A stretch of 64,000 bases of DNA, from positions 1 to 64,000 of the forward strand of contig CAZTNG010000001.1 of assembly GCA_964615195.1 (NCBI GenBank), in the 5' to 3' direction. Under the pieces are notes generated by a model. It worked only from the letters and a program-made list of their open reading frames with translations. It was not told the DNA's origin and searched no databases. Position numbers and translations under genes: made by a program. Shown here piece by piece: positions 20,124 through 27,584 of this stretch. Origin of the DNA: HGM20899 sp964615195. GTDB taxonomy: Bacteria; Pseudomonadota; Gammaproteobacteria; Enterobacterales; Succinivibrionaceae. Positions within the stretch are counted from its first letter, which is position 1. Each line of letters starts with the position of its first letter.

Positions 20124-20150
20124 TATTTATGCATTTATAATGCATAAATA
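20124..20150. promoter_or_regulatory. Palindrome upstream of argD, possible ArgR-type operator
   Basis: Perfect 11-bp arms TATTTATGCAT and ATGCATAAATA are separated by 5 bases, 37 bases before the argD start. The core TGCAT-N5-ATGCA is reminiscent of an ARG box (TGAAT-N4-ATTCA) but differs in the third base and spacing. No T run follows, so it is a poor terminator for the RND gene. Confidence 0.35.
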
Positions 20151-20187
20151 ATTAAATTACCAATGTGTAGTGATGAAGGATGGTTGT

Positions 20188-21393
20188 ATGAGTAAAATCA
20201 CTAGAGCTGATTTTGATCAGTATGAAATGGGTGTGTATAATCCTGCCCCTTTTATTCCTGTTAAAGGTTTAGGTTCTAAATTTTGGGATGAAAATGGCAA
20301 GGAATATATAGATTTCGGTGGTGGTATTGCTGTTAATGTGATGGGACATTGTCATCCTGAAATAGTAAAAGCATTAGAAGAGCAAGCTCATAAGTTATGG
20401 CATATATCAAACTATATGTGTACAGAACCTGCAATAAAGTTAGCAAAATATTTAGTAGATAATACATTTGCTGATAAGGTGTTTTTCGCAAATTCAGGTG
20501 GCGAAGCGAATGAAGCAGCATTAAAATTAGCACGTCGTTATGCTTTTGAGAATTTTGGTGAAAATAAAGATGAAATAATTTCTTTTGAAAATGGTTTTCA
20601 TGGAAGAACTCTTTTTGATGTTACAGTGGGTGGCCAAGCCAAATATAGAGAAGGTTTTGGTCCATTGCCAGGCAAGATTAATCATGTACCATTTAACGAT
20701 ATAGAAGCGTTTAAAAAGGTTATTTCAGATAATACCTGTGCTGTTATGTTAGAACCAATACAGGGTGAAGGTGGTATTCTACCAGCAGATAAAGAATTTC
20801 TCAAAGAAGTAAGAAATTTATGTGATAAATATAAAGCACTTTTAATTTACGATGAAGTTCAAACTGGTTTTGGTAGAACAGGATATTTTTATGCGTATGA
20901 AGCTTATGGAATTGTTCCTGATATTTTAACTTCTGCAAAAGGTTTAGGTGCAGGTATAGCTATCGGTGCTATGCTAGCAAGAGACGAGGTTGCAAAAACA
21001 TTTAAGCCTGGTCTTCATGGTACAACTTTTGGATCTAATCCATTGGCAACTGCTGTAGGTTGTAAATCTTTTGAACTTGTGCATAATAAAGAATTTTTGG
21101 ATGCTGTAAAAGGCAAAGAACTTTTGTTTAAAGGTTTGTACGCTGCCTTAAATAATAAGTACCATTGTTTTAAAGAAATTCGTGGTATGGGATTACTAAT
21201 TGGTGCAGATTTGTTACCTGAATATGAAGGTAAATTAAAAGACATTACTTCTGAGTGTTTAAATCAAGGTTTATTTGTATTGACAGCAGGTCACAGTGTG
21301 ATTCGTACTGTTCCAGCTTTGAACATTCCTGAAGAAGATATCAGAGAAGGCTTTAAACGTATGGATAAGGCTTTAGAGAAGATATTTGGATAA
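20188..21393 (+). CDS. argD: Acetylornithine/succinyldiaminopimelate aminotransferase
   Basis: PLP-dependent class III aminotransferase of arginine (and lysine) biosynthesis. Motifs include FANSGGEANEAALKLAR (PLP phosphate), FHGRT, the cofactor Asp in IYDEVQTGFGRTG, and the Schiff-base Lys in TSAKGLGAG. The ATG at 20188 has AAGGA seven bases upstream, giving 401 residues, so the longer GTG/ATG starts at 20170-20173 are not favoured. It stands alone and converges on crp. Succinylornithine or GABA aminotransferase activity cannot be excluded by sequence alone. Confidence 0.9.
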   Translation: MSKITRADFDQYEMGVYNPAPFIPVKGLGSKFWDENGKEYIDFGGGIAVNVMGHCHPEIVKALEEQAHKLWHISNYMCTEPAIKLAKYLVDNTFADKVFFANSGGEANEAALKLARRYAFENFGENKDEIISFENGFHGRTLFDVTVGGQAKYREGFGPLPGKINHVPFNDIEAFKKVISDNTCAVMLEPIQGEGGILPADKEFLKEVRNLCDKYKALLIYDEVQTGFGRTGYFYAYEAYGIVPDILTSAKGLGAGIAIGAMLARDEVAKTFKPGLHGTTFGSNPLATAVGCKSFELVHNKEFLDAVKGKELLFKGLYAALNNKYHCFKEIRGMGLLIGADLLPEYEGKLKDITSECLNQGLFVLTAGHSVIRTVPALNIPEEDIREGFKRMDKALEKIFG

Positions 21394-21413
21394 CACCATT
21401 TATTTAGTAGTGA

Positions 21414-21444
21414 AAAGGCCTTGGTAAAATTTACCAAGGCCTTT
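21414..21444. terminator. Bidirectional terminator between argD and crp
   Basis: Perfect 15-base arms (AAAGGCCTTGGTAAA and its complement) flank one central base, with A/T tracts on both ends. It serves the convergent argD and crp genes. Confidence 0.9.
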
Positions 21445-21475
21445 ATAATTTATATGTCTATTTGCAATACTTTAT

Positions 21476-22114
21476 TTAACGAGTATTGAATACAACAATT
21501 GTCTTACCATGAGCACTAATCATATTTTGATCTTCAAGCATCTTTAAAATACGACCAACAGTTTCACGAGAACAACCAACTATTTGACCAATTTCTTGTC
21601 TAGTAATTTTAATTTGCATTCCATCAGGATGTGTCATTGCTTCTGGTTGATGAGCAAGTGCAATTAATGTTCTTGCTATACGTTTTTGAACATCTAAGAA
21701 AGCAAGACTTCCCACTTTATCACTAGTTGTCTCTAAACGATCAGCCATTTGCTTACTAAGTCTAATTAAAATTTCAGGATTAACTTGAATAAGTTGGCGG
21801 AATTTCTTATAGGAAATTTCAGCAATTTCACATGAACCTTTAGCTCTAACCCATGCAGTACGTATAGGAGCTTCACTATCAGCAAAAAGACCTAATTCGC
21901 CTATAAAATCACCTTGGTTCAAGTATGACAAAATCATTTCCTTGCCATCTTCATCTTTAACCAACACAGCAACACAGCCCTTTACAATATAATAAAGAGT
22001 TTCAGCTTTTTCACCTGCATGAATTAATGTGCTTTTTGCTGGATATTTGTGGATATGGCAATGTGATAAGAACCAATCTTGAGTTGGATCTGATTGCGGT
22101 TTACCGATAAACAT
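21476..22114 (-). CDS. crp: cAMP receptor protein (CRP), global transcription regulator
   Basis: cAMP-dependent activator/repressor, 212 residues. The N-terminal cyclic-nucleotide domain has IGELGLF (72-77) and an Arg-Thr pair at 85-86 where E. coli has Arg82-Ser83. The C-terminal helix-turn-helix contains TRQEIGQIVGCSRETVGRIL, with the RETVGR recognition helix identical to E. coli, so TGTGA-N6-TCACA operators are expected. Two residues are inserted between the Glu of GELGLF and the Arg relative to E. coli, inside the phosphate-binding cassette. AGGGA precedes the ATG by 8 bases. It is divergent from an acyltransferase gene with a CRP site in between. Confidence 0.96.
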   Translation of the reverse strand: MFIGKPQSDPTQDWFLSHCHIHKYPAKSTLIHAGEKAETLYYIVKGCVAVLVKDEDGKEMILSYLNQGDFIGELGLFADSEAPIRTAWVRAKGSCEIAEISYKKFRQLIQVNPEILIRLSKQMADRLETTSDKVGSLAFLDVQKRIARTLIALAHQPEAMTHPDGMQIKITRQEIGQIVGCSRETVGRILKMLEDQNMISAHGKTIVVFNTR

Positions 22115-22208
22115 TATAATTCCCTTATCGTAACGATCAATTTTATATTACTTTTTTCTGTGACATATAATATTGATACTCATTTTTTAGTAACAATTAC
22201 CCACTTTT

Positions 22209-22223
22209 GAGTGTGTCACACTC
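22209..22223. promoter_or_regulatory. Perfect palindrome in the crp upstream region
   Basis: GAGTGTG-T-CACACTC is a perfect 15-base inverted repeat about 95 bases upstream of the crp start. It contains TGTG and CACA halves, but their spacing is too short for a canonical CRP site. It could be an operator for another regulator of crp or a structured leader. Confidence 0.4.
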
Positions 22224-22303
22224 GTTCGCTATGCGAAATAATACTCAATATTTGCTAAAATTTCATTACTATATTAAGATCGTAAGATAAACTTTAATGT
22301 AGC

Positions 22304-22319
22304 TGTGATATGGATCACT
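22304..22319. promoter_or_regulatory. CRP-binding site
   Basis: TGTGA-TATGGA-TCACT matches the CRP consensus in 9 of the 10 defined positions with the correct 6-base spacer. Its centre is at 22311.5. A TAATAT -10-like box at 22363-22368 would place a plus-strand start near 22373, putting the site near -61.5 (class I geometry) for the acyltransferase gene. It could also regulate crp, whose start codon is 190 bases away on the other strand. Confidence 0.65.
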
Positions 22320-22332
22320 AAAAATTGAGTTT

Positions 22333-22398
22333 AAAAAGGGCGTAAAGTAGTTACTTATGAAATAATATTGGCAACTAACTGTACAATTTCGCCTTTTT
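22333..22398 (+). promoter_or_regulatory. Long imperfect hairpin with T tract upstream of the acyltransferase
   Basis: AAAAAGGgCG (22333-22342) pairs with CGCCTTTTT (22390-22398). An inner helix, AGTTA (22349-22353) with TAACT (22376-22380), extends it, and five T residues close the right arm. It resembles an intrinsic terminator or attenuator placed between the CRP site and the gene start at 22436. No gene upstream on this strand needs it. Confidence 0.35.
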
Positions 22399-22435
22399 AT
22401 AAAATGAATAATTCTAAAGGTTTCAGATATTTATA

Positions 22436-23608
22436 ATGAACGATAATATTGAAAAAATTTCAGAAGAAAATGAAATTATCACTACTGAATCTGCCAAATT
22501 TGATGATATTCGTCATTATAAGGATGATGAAGTTCCTAGCGCAATTCAAAGTATTTTAAACGACGATGTACTTATTTCAGGTATAAGTAAGTACATGTTT
22601 AAGAAATTACCTAAATTTATGGTTACGGCCCTTAAGCCTTTATTAAAATTTGTCTTGAAAAGAAAGTTTGCAAAGGTGAATACAATTAAGCAAGTACAAG
22701 AATTTGTTGCTACATTTATGAGAGGGATTATAAGAGATAAAACTGATGGTATTTCATTTACGGGTTTTGATAAATTAGATCCTAAGAAAGGATATTTATT
22801 TATATCTAATCACAGAGATATTTCTTTAGATCCTGCTTTCATAAATATGGCTTTATTTGCTGTTAATATGGATACTGTAAAAATTGCAATTGGCGATAAT
22901 TTACTACGCATGCCTGTTGCTACAGATTTAATGCGTTTGAACAAAAGTTTTATTGTCAAACGTTCTTTATCTTCGGTTAAAGAGAAGATTAAAGCATTTA
23001 GTGAATTAAGTGAATATATCGGTTTGTCCATTAAAGAAAATCATAATGTATGGATTGCTCAAAGAGAAGGAAGGGCAAAAGATGGTAACGACGTTACTGA
23101 AGAAGCCATATTAAAAATGTTTTATATGTACGGCAAGAAACAAGGTTTGTCGTTTAAAGAATATATAAAAAAATTAAATATTGTTCCTGTTTCAATTACC
23201 TATGAGTATGATCCTGGAGATGAGTTAAAGGCTAAAGAATTGTATGAAAAATCACAAACAGGAAACTATGTAAAAGGTGAGTTTGAAGACATTGAAAGCA
23301 TCGTCGGCGGTATCAATGGTTATAAGGGCCATGTGCATTTAAGTGCTGGAGCACCTTTGAGGGGCGATTATGAGAATGCTTCTGAATTAGCTGTAGAAAT
23401 TGATCGATATGTTTATAAACATTATAGAATGTTTCCATCAATACTCTTAGCATCTGGCCATGGTGATGGTGTATCACAAAAAGATAAAGATTTCTTTAAT
23501 AATCGTTTGGAAAAAATGCCTAAGGAATTAAGAGATATTGTTCGCCAAATGTATGCAAACCCATACATAAATCGTGAAAAATCTTTGGCAATTGAAGCGA
23601 AGCATTAA
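22436..23608 (+). CDS. PlsC-like 1-acylglycerol-3-phosphate acyltransferase family protein
   Basis: Acyltransferase of the glycerolipid family, 390 residues. A long N-terminal region (about 1-110) is unlike short PlsC. The catalytic-type motif I is FISNHRDISLD, with NHRD at 125-128, and the substrate motif is QREGRAKDG at 209-217. There is no clear membrane span, although residues 55-80 are hydrophobic and basic. The architecture resembles larger lysophospholipid acyltransferases of gammaproteobacteria whose exact substrate is not established. A CRP site lies upstream and a terminator downstream, so it is a single-gene unit. Confidence 0.8.
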   Translation: MNDNIEKISEENEIITTESAKFDDIRHYKDDEVPSAIQSILNDDVLISGISKYMFKKLPKFMVTALKPLLKFVLKRKFAKVNTIKQVQEFVATFMRGIIRDKTDGISFTGFDKLDPKKGYLFISNHRDISLDPAFINMALFAVNMDTVKIAIGDNLLRMPVATDLMRLNKSFIVKRSLSSVKEKIKAFSELSEYIGLSIKENHNVWIAQREGRAKDGNDVTEEAILKMFYMYGKKQGLSFKEYIKKLNIVPVSITYEYDPGDELKAKELYEKSQTGNYVKGEFEDIESIVGGINGYKGHVHLSAGAPLRGDYENASELAVEIDRYVYKHYRMFPSILLASGHGDGVSQKDKDFFNNRLEKMPKELRDIVRQMYANPYINREKSLAIEAKH

Positions 23609-23627
23609 TTTAATTATTGTTTTAAAA

Positions 23628-23650
23628 AAGGACATACATTGTATGTCCTT
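23628..23650. terminator. Terminator between the acyltransferase and the decarboxylase
   Basis: Eleven-base arms AAGGACATACA and TGTATGTCCTT flank one base between convergent genes. Oligo-A lies on the left, which gives a U tract for the minus-strand transcript. Confidence 0.75.
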
Positions 23651-23681
23651 ATAATAATGAATTAGTAATATCTATAAAAAT

Positions 23682-24851
23682 TTAAGCAACAGCCTTTAAT
23701 TTTAAGTAATTCTCTTCTACTTGAGCTTCAGAGTCAATTACTAGAATTTGTGTCTTTTTTATGAAATTAAATTCTGTCGCAGTTGCAATGGTATATGCTC
23801 CCATCATTTTACCGACAATAATGTCTCCCACGTTAAGTTCTGGCATGAGAATATCGTCAGATATAACATCAATGCTATCACAAGTTGGTCCAGCTAAAAC
23901 ACAGCTTGTAAGTGGTCCGTTATTGCATGGCGCATATTTAGGATACACCACATGATCAAAAAGTTGACCACTATAACTGCAATATATTCCATCATCAAGG
24001 TAATACCATGTTTTACCAAATCTTTCAGATTTCCCAGTTACAGTGCATATGTTAGTCATAACAGGTGCTGAAAGGAACCTTCCAGGTTCAGCGATAATTT
24101 GCATGTCTTGAGGAATTTGTTTAAGTGCTTCTCTTATTGGCGAGCAAAATTCGTATATATTAGTTGTTGCTGCATTATCGTAATCTACAGGGAAGCCTCC
24201 ACCAATATCTAGAACTTTTAAGTAAATACCTTCGTTTCTAGCTTGAGTAATTAGTTCGGCACAAGCATTTATTGCTTCTACGTGTCTGCGCGAATTAGGT
24301 ACTTGAGATCCTACATGGAATGATAAACCTTGCAGATCAATATTCCATTCTTTGGCTTGGCGTAATAACGGTAATACATTTTCAGTAAGACATCCGAATT
24401 TTTTAGATAAATCTACTTTTGTCTCTGGGTTCGGGAAACTTACTCTTAATAATAATTTAACTTTTCCTGTATAAGCTTTGAATTTCTCTAGTTCTACCAA
24501 GTTATCATAAACAAAAATATTACAACCGTAATTAAGTGCATACTTAATATCAGAATCCTTTTTTATAGGGTGGGTATGTATGCATTTATTAGCTCTTATT
24601 CCGCAACTCTTTACTAGGTCAACTTCTCCATTTGACGCCAAATCAAATGAAGCACCTAGAGCATTAAGTGTGTTTACCATTGTCGTTAATGGAAGTGGTT
24701 TTAATGCGTAATGTAAAGTTACTTTAGGAAGAGCTTTTTTAAGTTCCTGATATTGGAAACGAATTGTAGATTGATCAAGAACAAGTAAAGGTGAACCATA
24801 GTTCTTTACCAAATTCTTATAATCTAAATTAGAAGCAAATAAATTTTTCAT
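23682..24851 (-). CDS. Ornithine/diamino-acid decarboxylase, fold-type III PLP enzyme
   Basis: Alanine-racemase-fold decarboxylase of 389 residues (ATG at 24851; a GTG five codons upstream at 24866 is also possible, and neither start has a well-placed ribosome-binding site). The PLP Lys is K51 in HYALKP. Other motifs are FHVGSQ (179-183), DIGGGFP (215-221), AEPGRF (254-259) and GPTCDSID (321-328), with the active-site Cys324-Asp325 pair typical of ornithine decarboxylases and not of DAP decarboxylase. The closest known types are eukaryote-like bacterial ODCs and Lys/Orn decarboxylases that make putrescine or cadaverine. Substrate preference cannot be decided here. The leader carries two hairpins. 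Confidence 0.85.
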   Translation of the reverse strand: MKNLFASNLDYKNLVKNYGSPLLVLDQSTIRFQYQELKKALPKVTLHYALKPLPLTTMVNTLNALGASFDLASNGEVDLVKSCGIRANKCIHTHPIKKDSDIKYALNYGCNIFVYDNLVELEKFKAYTGKVKLLLRVSFPNPETKVDLSKKFGCLTENVLPLLRQAKEWNIDLQGLSFHVGSQVPNSRRHVEAINACAELITQARNEGIYLKVLDIGGGFPVDYDNAATTNIYEFCSPIREALKQIPQDMQIIAEPGRFLSAPVMTNICTVTGKSERFGKTWYYLDDGIYCSYSGQLFDHVVYPKYAPCNNGPLTSCVLAGPTCDSIDVISDDILMPELNVGDIIVGKMMGAYTIATATEFNFIKKTQILVIDSEAQVEENYLKLKAVA

Positions 24852-24873
24852 TGTCTTTGACAACACCTCACAA

Positions 24874-24922
24874 ATGGGGTTTTAACCCCATGCCAAAAGA
24901 AACGTTTGGAGCTAAGCCAAAC
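24874..24922 (-). promoter_or_regulatory. Two tandem hairpins in the decarboxylase leader
   Basis: Within extremely AT-rich DNA lie ATGGGGTT-TT-AACCCCAT (24874-24891) and GTTTGG-N7-CCAAAC (24904-24922). They sit 23 to 71 bases upstream of the ATG on the transcribed strand. No T run follows immediately, so they are not simple terminators. They could control translation or RNA stability, for example in response to polyamines, which is speculation. Confidence 0.45.
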
Positions 24923-24929
24923 AGTATTT

Positions 24930-25184
24930 TATATAATTAACAGTGTGCATTATTAAAGAAAATATTTTTTACTGCAATAAAAAAAAACGTTAATAAATAA
25001 TTATTTTTTATATTTTATAATTTGATAAAAAGATGTTATAAATATAGATTAGTCAATACACTATATATGTTATGGTAAAAAAGTAAGATCGTTTGTGTAT
25101 ATTGTTTTAAAGCAGAGATTCGTGCTATAAATTTTTGAAATTTGATTTACAAATATAGGGAAAAAATAAAAAAACAAGGATAAA
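24930..25184. other. AT-rich intergenic region, nothing recognised
   Basis: About 250 bases of A/T runs between the decarboxylase leader and the minor-pilin upstream element. Promoters of both divergent units must lie here, but no box stands out from the background. No tRNA or small open reading frame with a ribosome-binding site is visible. Confidence 0.5.
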
Positions 25185-25244
25185 CATAATTTGAAGTGAT
25201 TTTGATAATATATATATAAAAATATTATCTCATAATTTGAAGTG
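25185..25244. repeat. Composite element: direct repeats flanking an inverted repeat, upstream of the minor-pilin operon
   Basis: The 14-mer CATAATTTGAAGTG occurs exactly twice, at 25185-25198 and 25231-25244, with 46-base spacing. Between the copies lies an inverted repeat, GATAATAT (25204-25211) with ATATTATC (25222-25229). The group sits about 190 bases before the first pilin-like gene. It looks like a regulator-binding array. Confidence 0.6.
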
Positions 25245-25435
25245 TTTGCTATTTAATATAAATATGAATTTATTATTATATAAATTATTATTATTTTTAA
25301 ATTAGATTGTTGATTGTTATGATAAATATTATTGAATTAATGTCTCAAAAACCTAACATAAATATAACAAAAATGAAGAAATACCTTAAAATACACCTAA
25401 TATGCCATTTAAGCAGGTACTTAAAGGGAGTTTGT

Positions 25436-26071
25436 ATGAATGTGCTGGTCAAGGATGATCCTACTGTTACAGGATGTAAGAAGGATTGTCGGTTAAACTT
25501 TGTGTCACATGGTTTTACTATTTTAGAGTTAATGATAACTATTGTGATAATAGGTATTCTTACAACTGTATCAATTCCGTCTATGAGGGATTGGGTTGTA
25601 TCTAACAGGGTTAAATCTAAGGCTGATGATATAGTATCACTTTTTGATATGGCAAGAACTTCGGCTATTGAAATGGGCAAGCCTGTTTACTTATCAGGAA
25701 GATCAACAAATAATGATAATTTATTTGTATCACCGCATTGGGATTTCGAAGTAGCATCTTTTGTAGATACAAATCAAAATGGGGCATTTGATAATGGAGA
25801 AGAACTTGGTTTTATTTCTGCTCAAAAAACTAGTATAAGTTTAGTTCCAGGCCTCAATAATGCAAATTTCGGTGTGGTTTTTCTACCTAATGGTATGTCT
25901 GGATATACAGCCGGCGCTGGGAATAGATTTATTCAAGATAGGAATGATGTTGTAATCAACGTTTGTGCTGAAAATGGAAATGTTTTTACTGTTGCTACAA
26001 TAAATATAAATGTTACGGGTGTTGTGAATATTAATACAAATGATGCTCAAGATAATAATCCGTGTTTGTAG
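25436..26071 (+). CDS. fimT: Minor pseudopilin, FimT/GspH family
   Basis: Type IV pilus minor pilin. The prepilin peptidase site is HG-FTILELMITIVIIGIL, with Glu at +5 of the mature protein, followed by a hydrophobic N-helix. The start at 25436 has AAAGGGAG five bases upstream and gives an unusually long leader of about 27 residues with two Cys. The frame is open 43 codons further upstream but has no ribosome-binding site there. The C-terminal GspH-like domain ends in NPCL. It is the first gene of a five-gene minor-pilin cluster. Confidence 0.85.
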   Translation: MNVLVKDDPTVTGCKKDCRLNFVSHGFTILELMITIVIIGILTTVSIPSMRDWVVSNRVKSKADDIVSLFDMARTSAIEMGKPVYLSGRSTNNDNLFVSPHWDFEVASFVDTNQNGAFDNGEELGFISAQKTSISLVPGLNNANFGVVFLPNGMSGYTAGAGNRFIQDRNDVVINVCAENGNVFTVATININVTGVVNINTNDAQDNNPCL

Positions 26072-26110
26072 AAATAATTATCAGTAAAAAGGTTTTAGAG
26101 TGAGGTGGAA

Positions 26111-26710
26111 ATGCGTATATTTAAGCGGAATGGCTTTTCTCTAGTAGAGTTAGTTGTTTCAATGTTAGTTGTGTCAATTGGGATGCTTGGTTTTGCATCT
26201 TTATTGGCTTTTAGTTCAAAAACAATTCATTCAAATTATTCTAAAAATTTGGGAACTGATCAAATTCAAGCGTTTTCTATGCTTTTTCAAGAAAGTAAGG
26301 ATGCTTTAAAAAATGATATCGGATTTGATACAGATGATACTATTACGTTTGATTGCACAACAAATATTCCTATTGAATCAACAGTAGCTAGTAATGCAGT
26401 TAATTCTTTTAATGATTCGTTTACTAGTTTGTGTGCAACAATGAATAATATTCCAGGAGTCTTAGCGAGTGAAATTGCATTTAGTGTTACCCATAAAGCT
26501 ATAGTTGATGTATTTGATGTGTATACTGTACAGATTAACTTTGCATATCAAACAAATAATAATGATTCGCGTTACGCTACTAAGGATTTGTCGTCTGTTT
26601 CTTCGTTAGTAGACACTTATTGTTCATTTGATAGTGAAACACGAATTAACGCTGAAGATAATAGAATAAATGATTCAGTGGTATGTAACTCTGTTGAGGT
26701 GAGACTATGA
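26111..26710 (+). CDS. pilV: Type IV pilus minor pilin PilV
   Basis: Cleavage motif NG-FSLVELVVSMLVVSIGMLGFASL near residue 9, characteristic of PilV (the SIGMLG signature in the N-helix). The mature protein has Cys residues that could form disulfides. The ATG at 26111 is chosen because GAGGT precedes it; the GTG two codons earlier overlaps that Shine-Dalgarno. It overlaps pilW by 4 bases (ATGA). Confidence 0.86.
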   Translation: MRIFKRNGFSLVELVVSMLVVSIGMLGFASLLAFSSKTIHSNYSKNLGTDQIQAFSMLFQESKDALKNDIGFDTDDTITFDCTTNIPIESTVASNAVNSFNDSFTSLCATMNNIPGVLASEIAFSVTHKAIVDVFDVYTVQINFAYQTNNNDSRYATKDLSSVSSLVDTYCSFDSETRINAEDNRINDSVVCNSVEVRL

Positions 26711-27570
26711 GAAATCTCAAAGGTTTTGGTATTATTGAGCTAATGATAAGTATTTTAGTAGCCTCAATTATTGTTGTTGGTTTGTATAGTTTACTTACTT
26801 CTAGTATTTTAAGTTATGGTTTTTCTAAAGCAACTAATCAAGCTGTAAGTAGTTCTCATCGTGTTAATATGAGTTTCAATACCTTACTGTATCAAGCAGG
26901 ATTCATGAATTACACTAGAGCTATTCAGAATTATGCTTTTCCTGCTACGACAACAAACTTTTCAGATAATGTGAATTGGCCTGAAAATGTTGTTTTAATT
27001 GGTGGTAGAGAAAACAATCAAGATTTTATAAAAATTAGATTTGCAGGAGCTTCTTTACAGGATGACAAGCGTAGTCAAAATGTAACGTTACCAAATGATA
27101 AAAATACTCCTAATGGTTTTGTTTTTGATTGTAATGGTATCCCTGTTCCAAATACTGCAATTTTAGAGATTAAAATTACTGTCACTAATAATGGTTTAGA
27201 ATGTCAAGAAAACGCTCTTGAAAATACAAATACCGCAACGTTTGATATTGATAATAATAGTATTATTTTAGATCCTTTCGTTAAAAATTTAAGATTACAG
27301 TACTCGATGGTTAATGATGGTGGAGTTTCCGGCTTCTTAGATTCTAATAACATTGCTACAGCTCAGTGGAATTTAGTTAGTTTGGTAAGATATTCGTTTG
27401 TAACTTCCCAGCCATCAAGTCAAAAAATGGTTAGATCAGCGACTGGTTTAACATTAAATATGTTTGCTGATGCAGGTGTTACAAATAATAACTATGTAAT
27501 TCCAGATAACGATAGAAGTAATGTTCATCGTGTGCAAAATGGCAATATTGCAATTGTGAATCAATTGTAG
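26707..27570 (+). CDS. pilW: Type IV pilus assembly protein PilW
   Basis: Pseudopilin-like minor pilin with cleavage motif KG-FGIIELMISILVASIIVVGLYSLL and Glu at +5. The 287-residue size and large soluble domain (PilW family) match GspJ-like minor pilins. Its start overlaps the pilV stop, with GAGGTGAG as ribosome-binding site. It forms the priming complex together with FimT, PilV and PilX. Confidence 0.86.
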   Translation: MRNLKGFGIIELMISILVASIIVVGLYSLLTSSILSYGFSKATNQAVSSSHRVNMSFNTLLYQAGFMNYTRAIQNYAFPATTTNFSDNVNWPENVVLIGGRENNQDFIKIRFAGASLQDDKRSQNVTLPNDKNTPNGFVFDCNGIPVPNTAILEIKITVTNNGLECQENALENTNTATFDIDNNSIILDPFVKNLRLQYSMVNDGGVSGFLDSNNIATAQWNLVSLVRYSFVTSQPSSQKMVRSATGLTLNMFADAGVTNNNYVIPDNDRSNVHRVQNGNIAIVNQL

Positions 27571-27584
27571 TTGAGGTTTAAAAA

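Noticed and set aside
22209..22223. CRP-binding site at the crp palindrome
   Set aside because: The TGTG and CACA halves are separated by one base and not by the spacing a CRP dimer needs. It is kept only as an unassigned palindrome.
25307..25435. Upstream extension of the FimT gene
   Set aside because: The ATG at 25436 has a strong AAAGGGAG site, whereas the upstream start has none. The extension would bury the prepilin leader.
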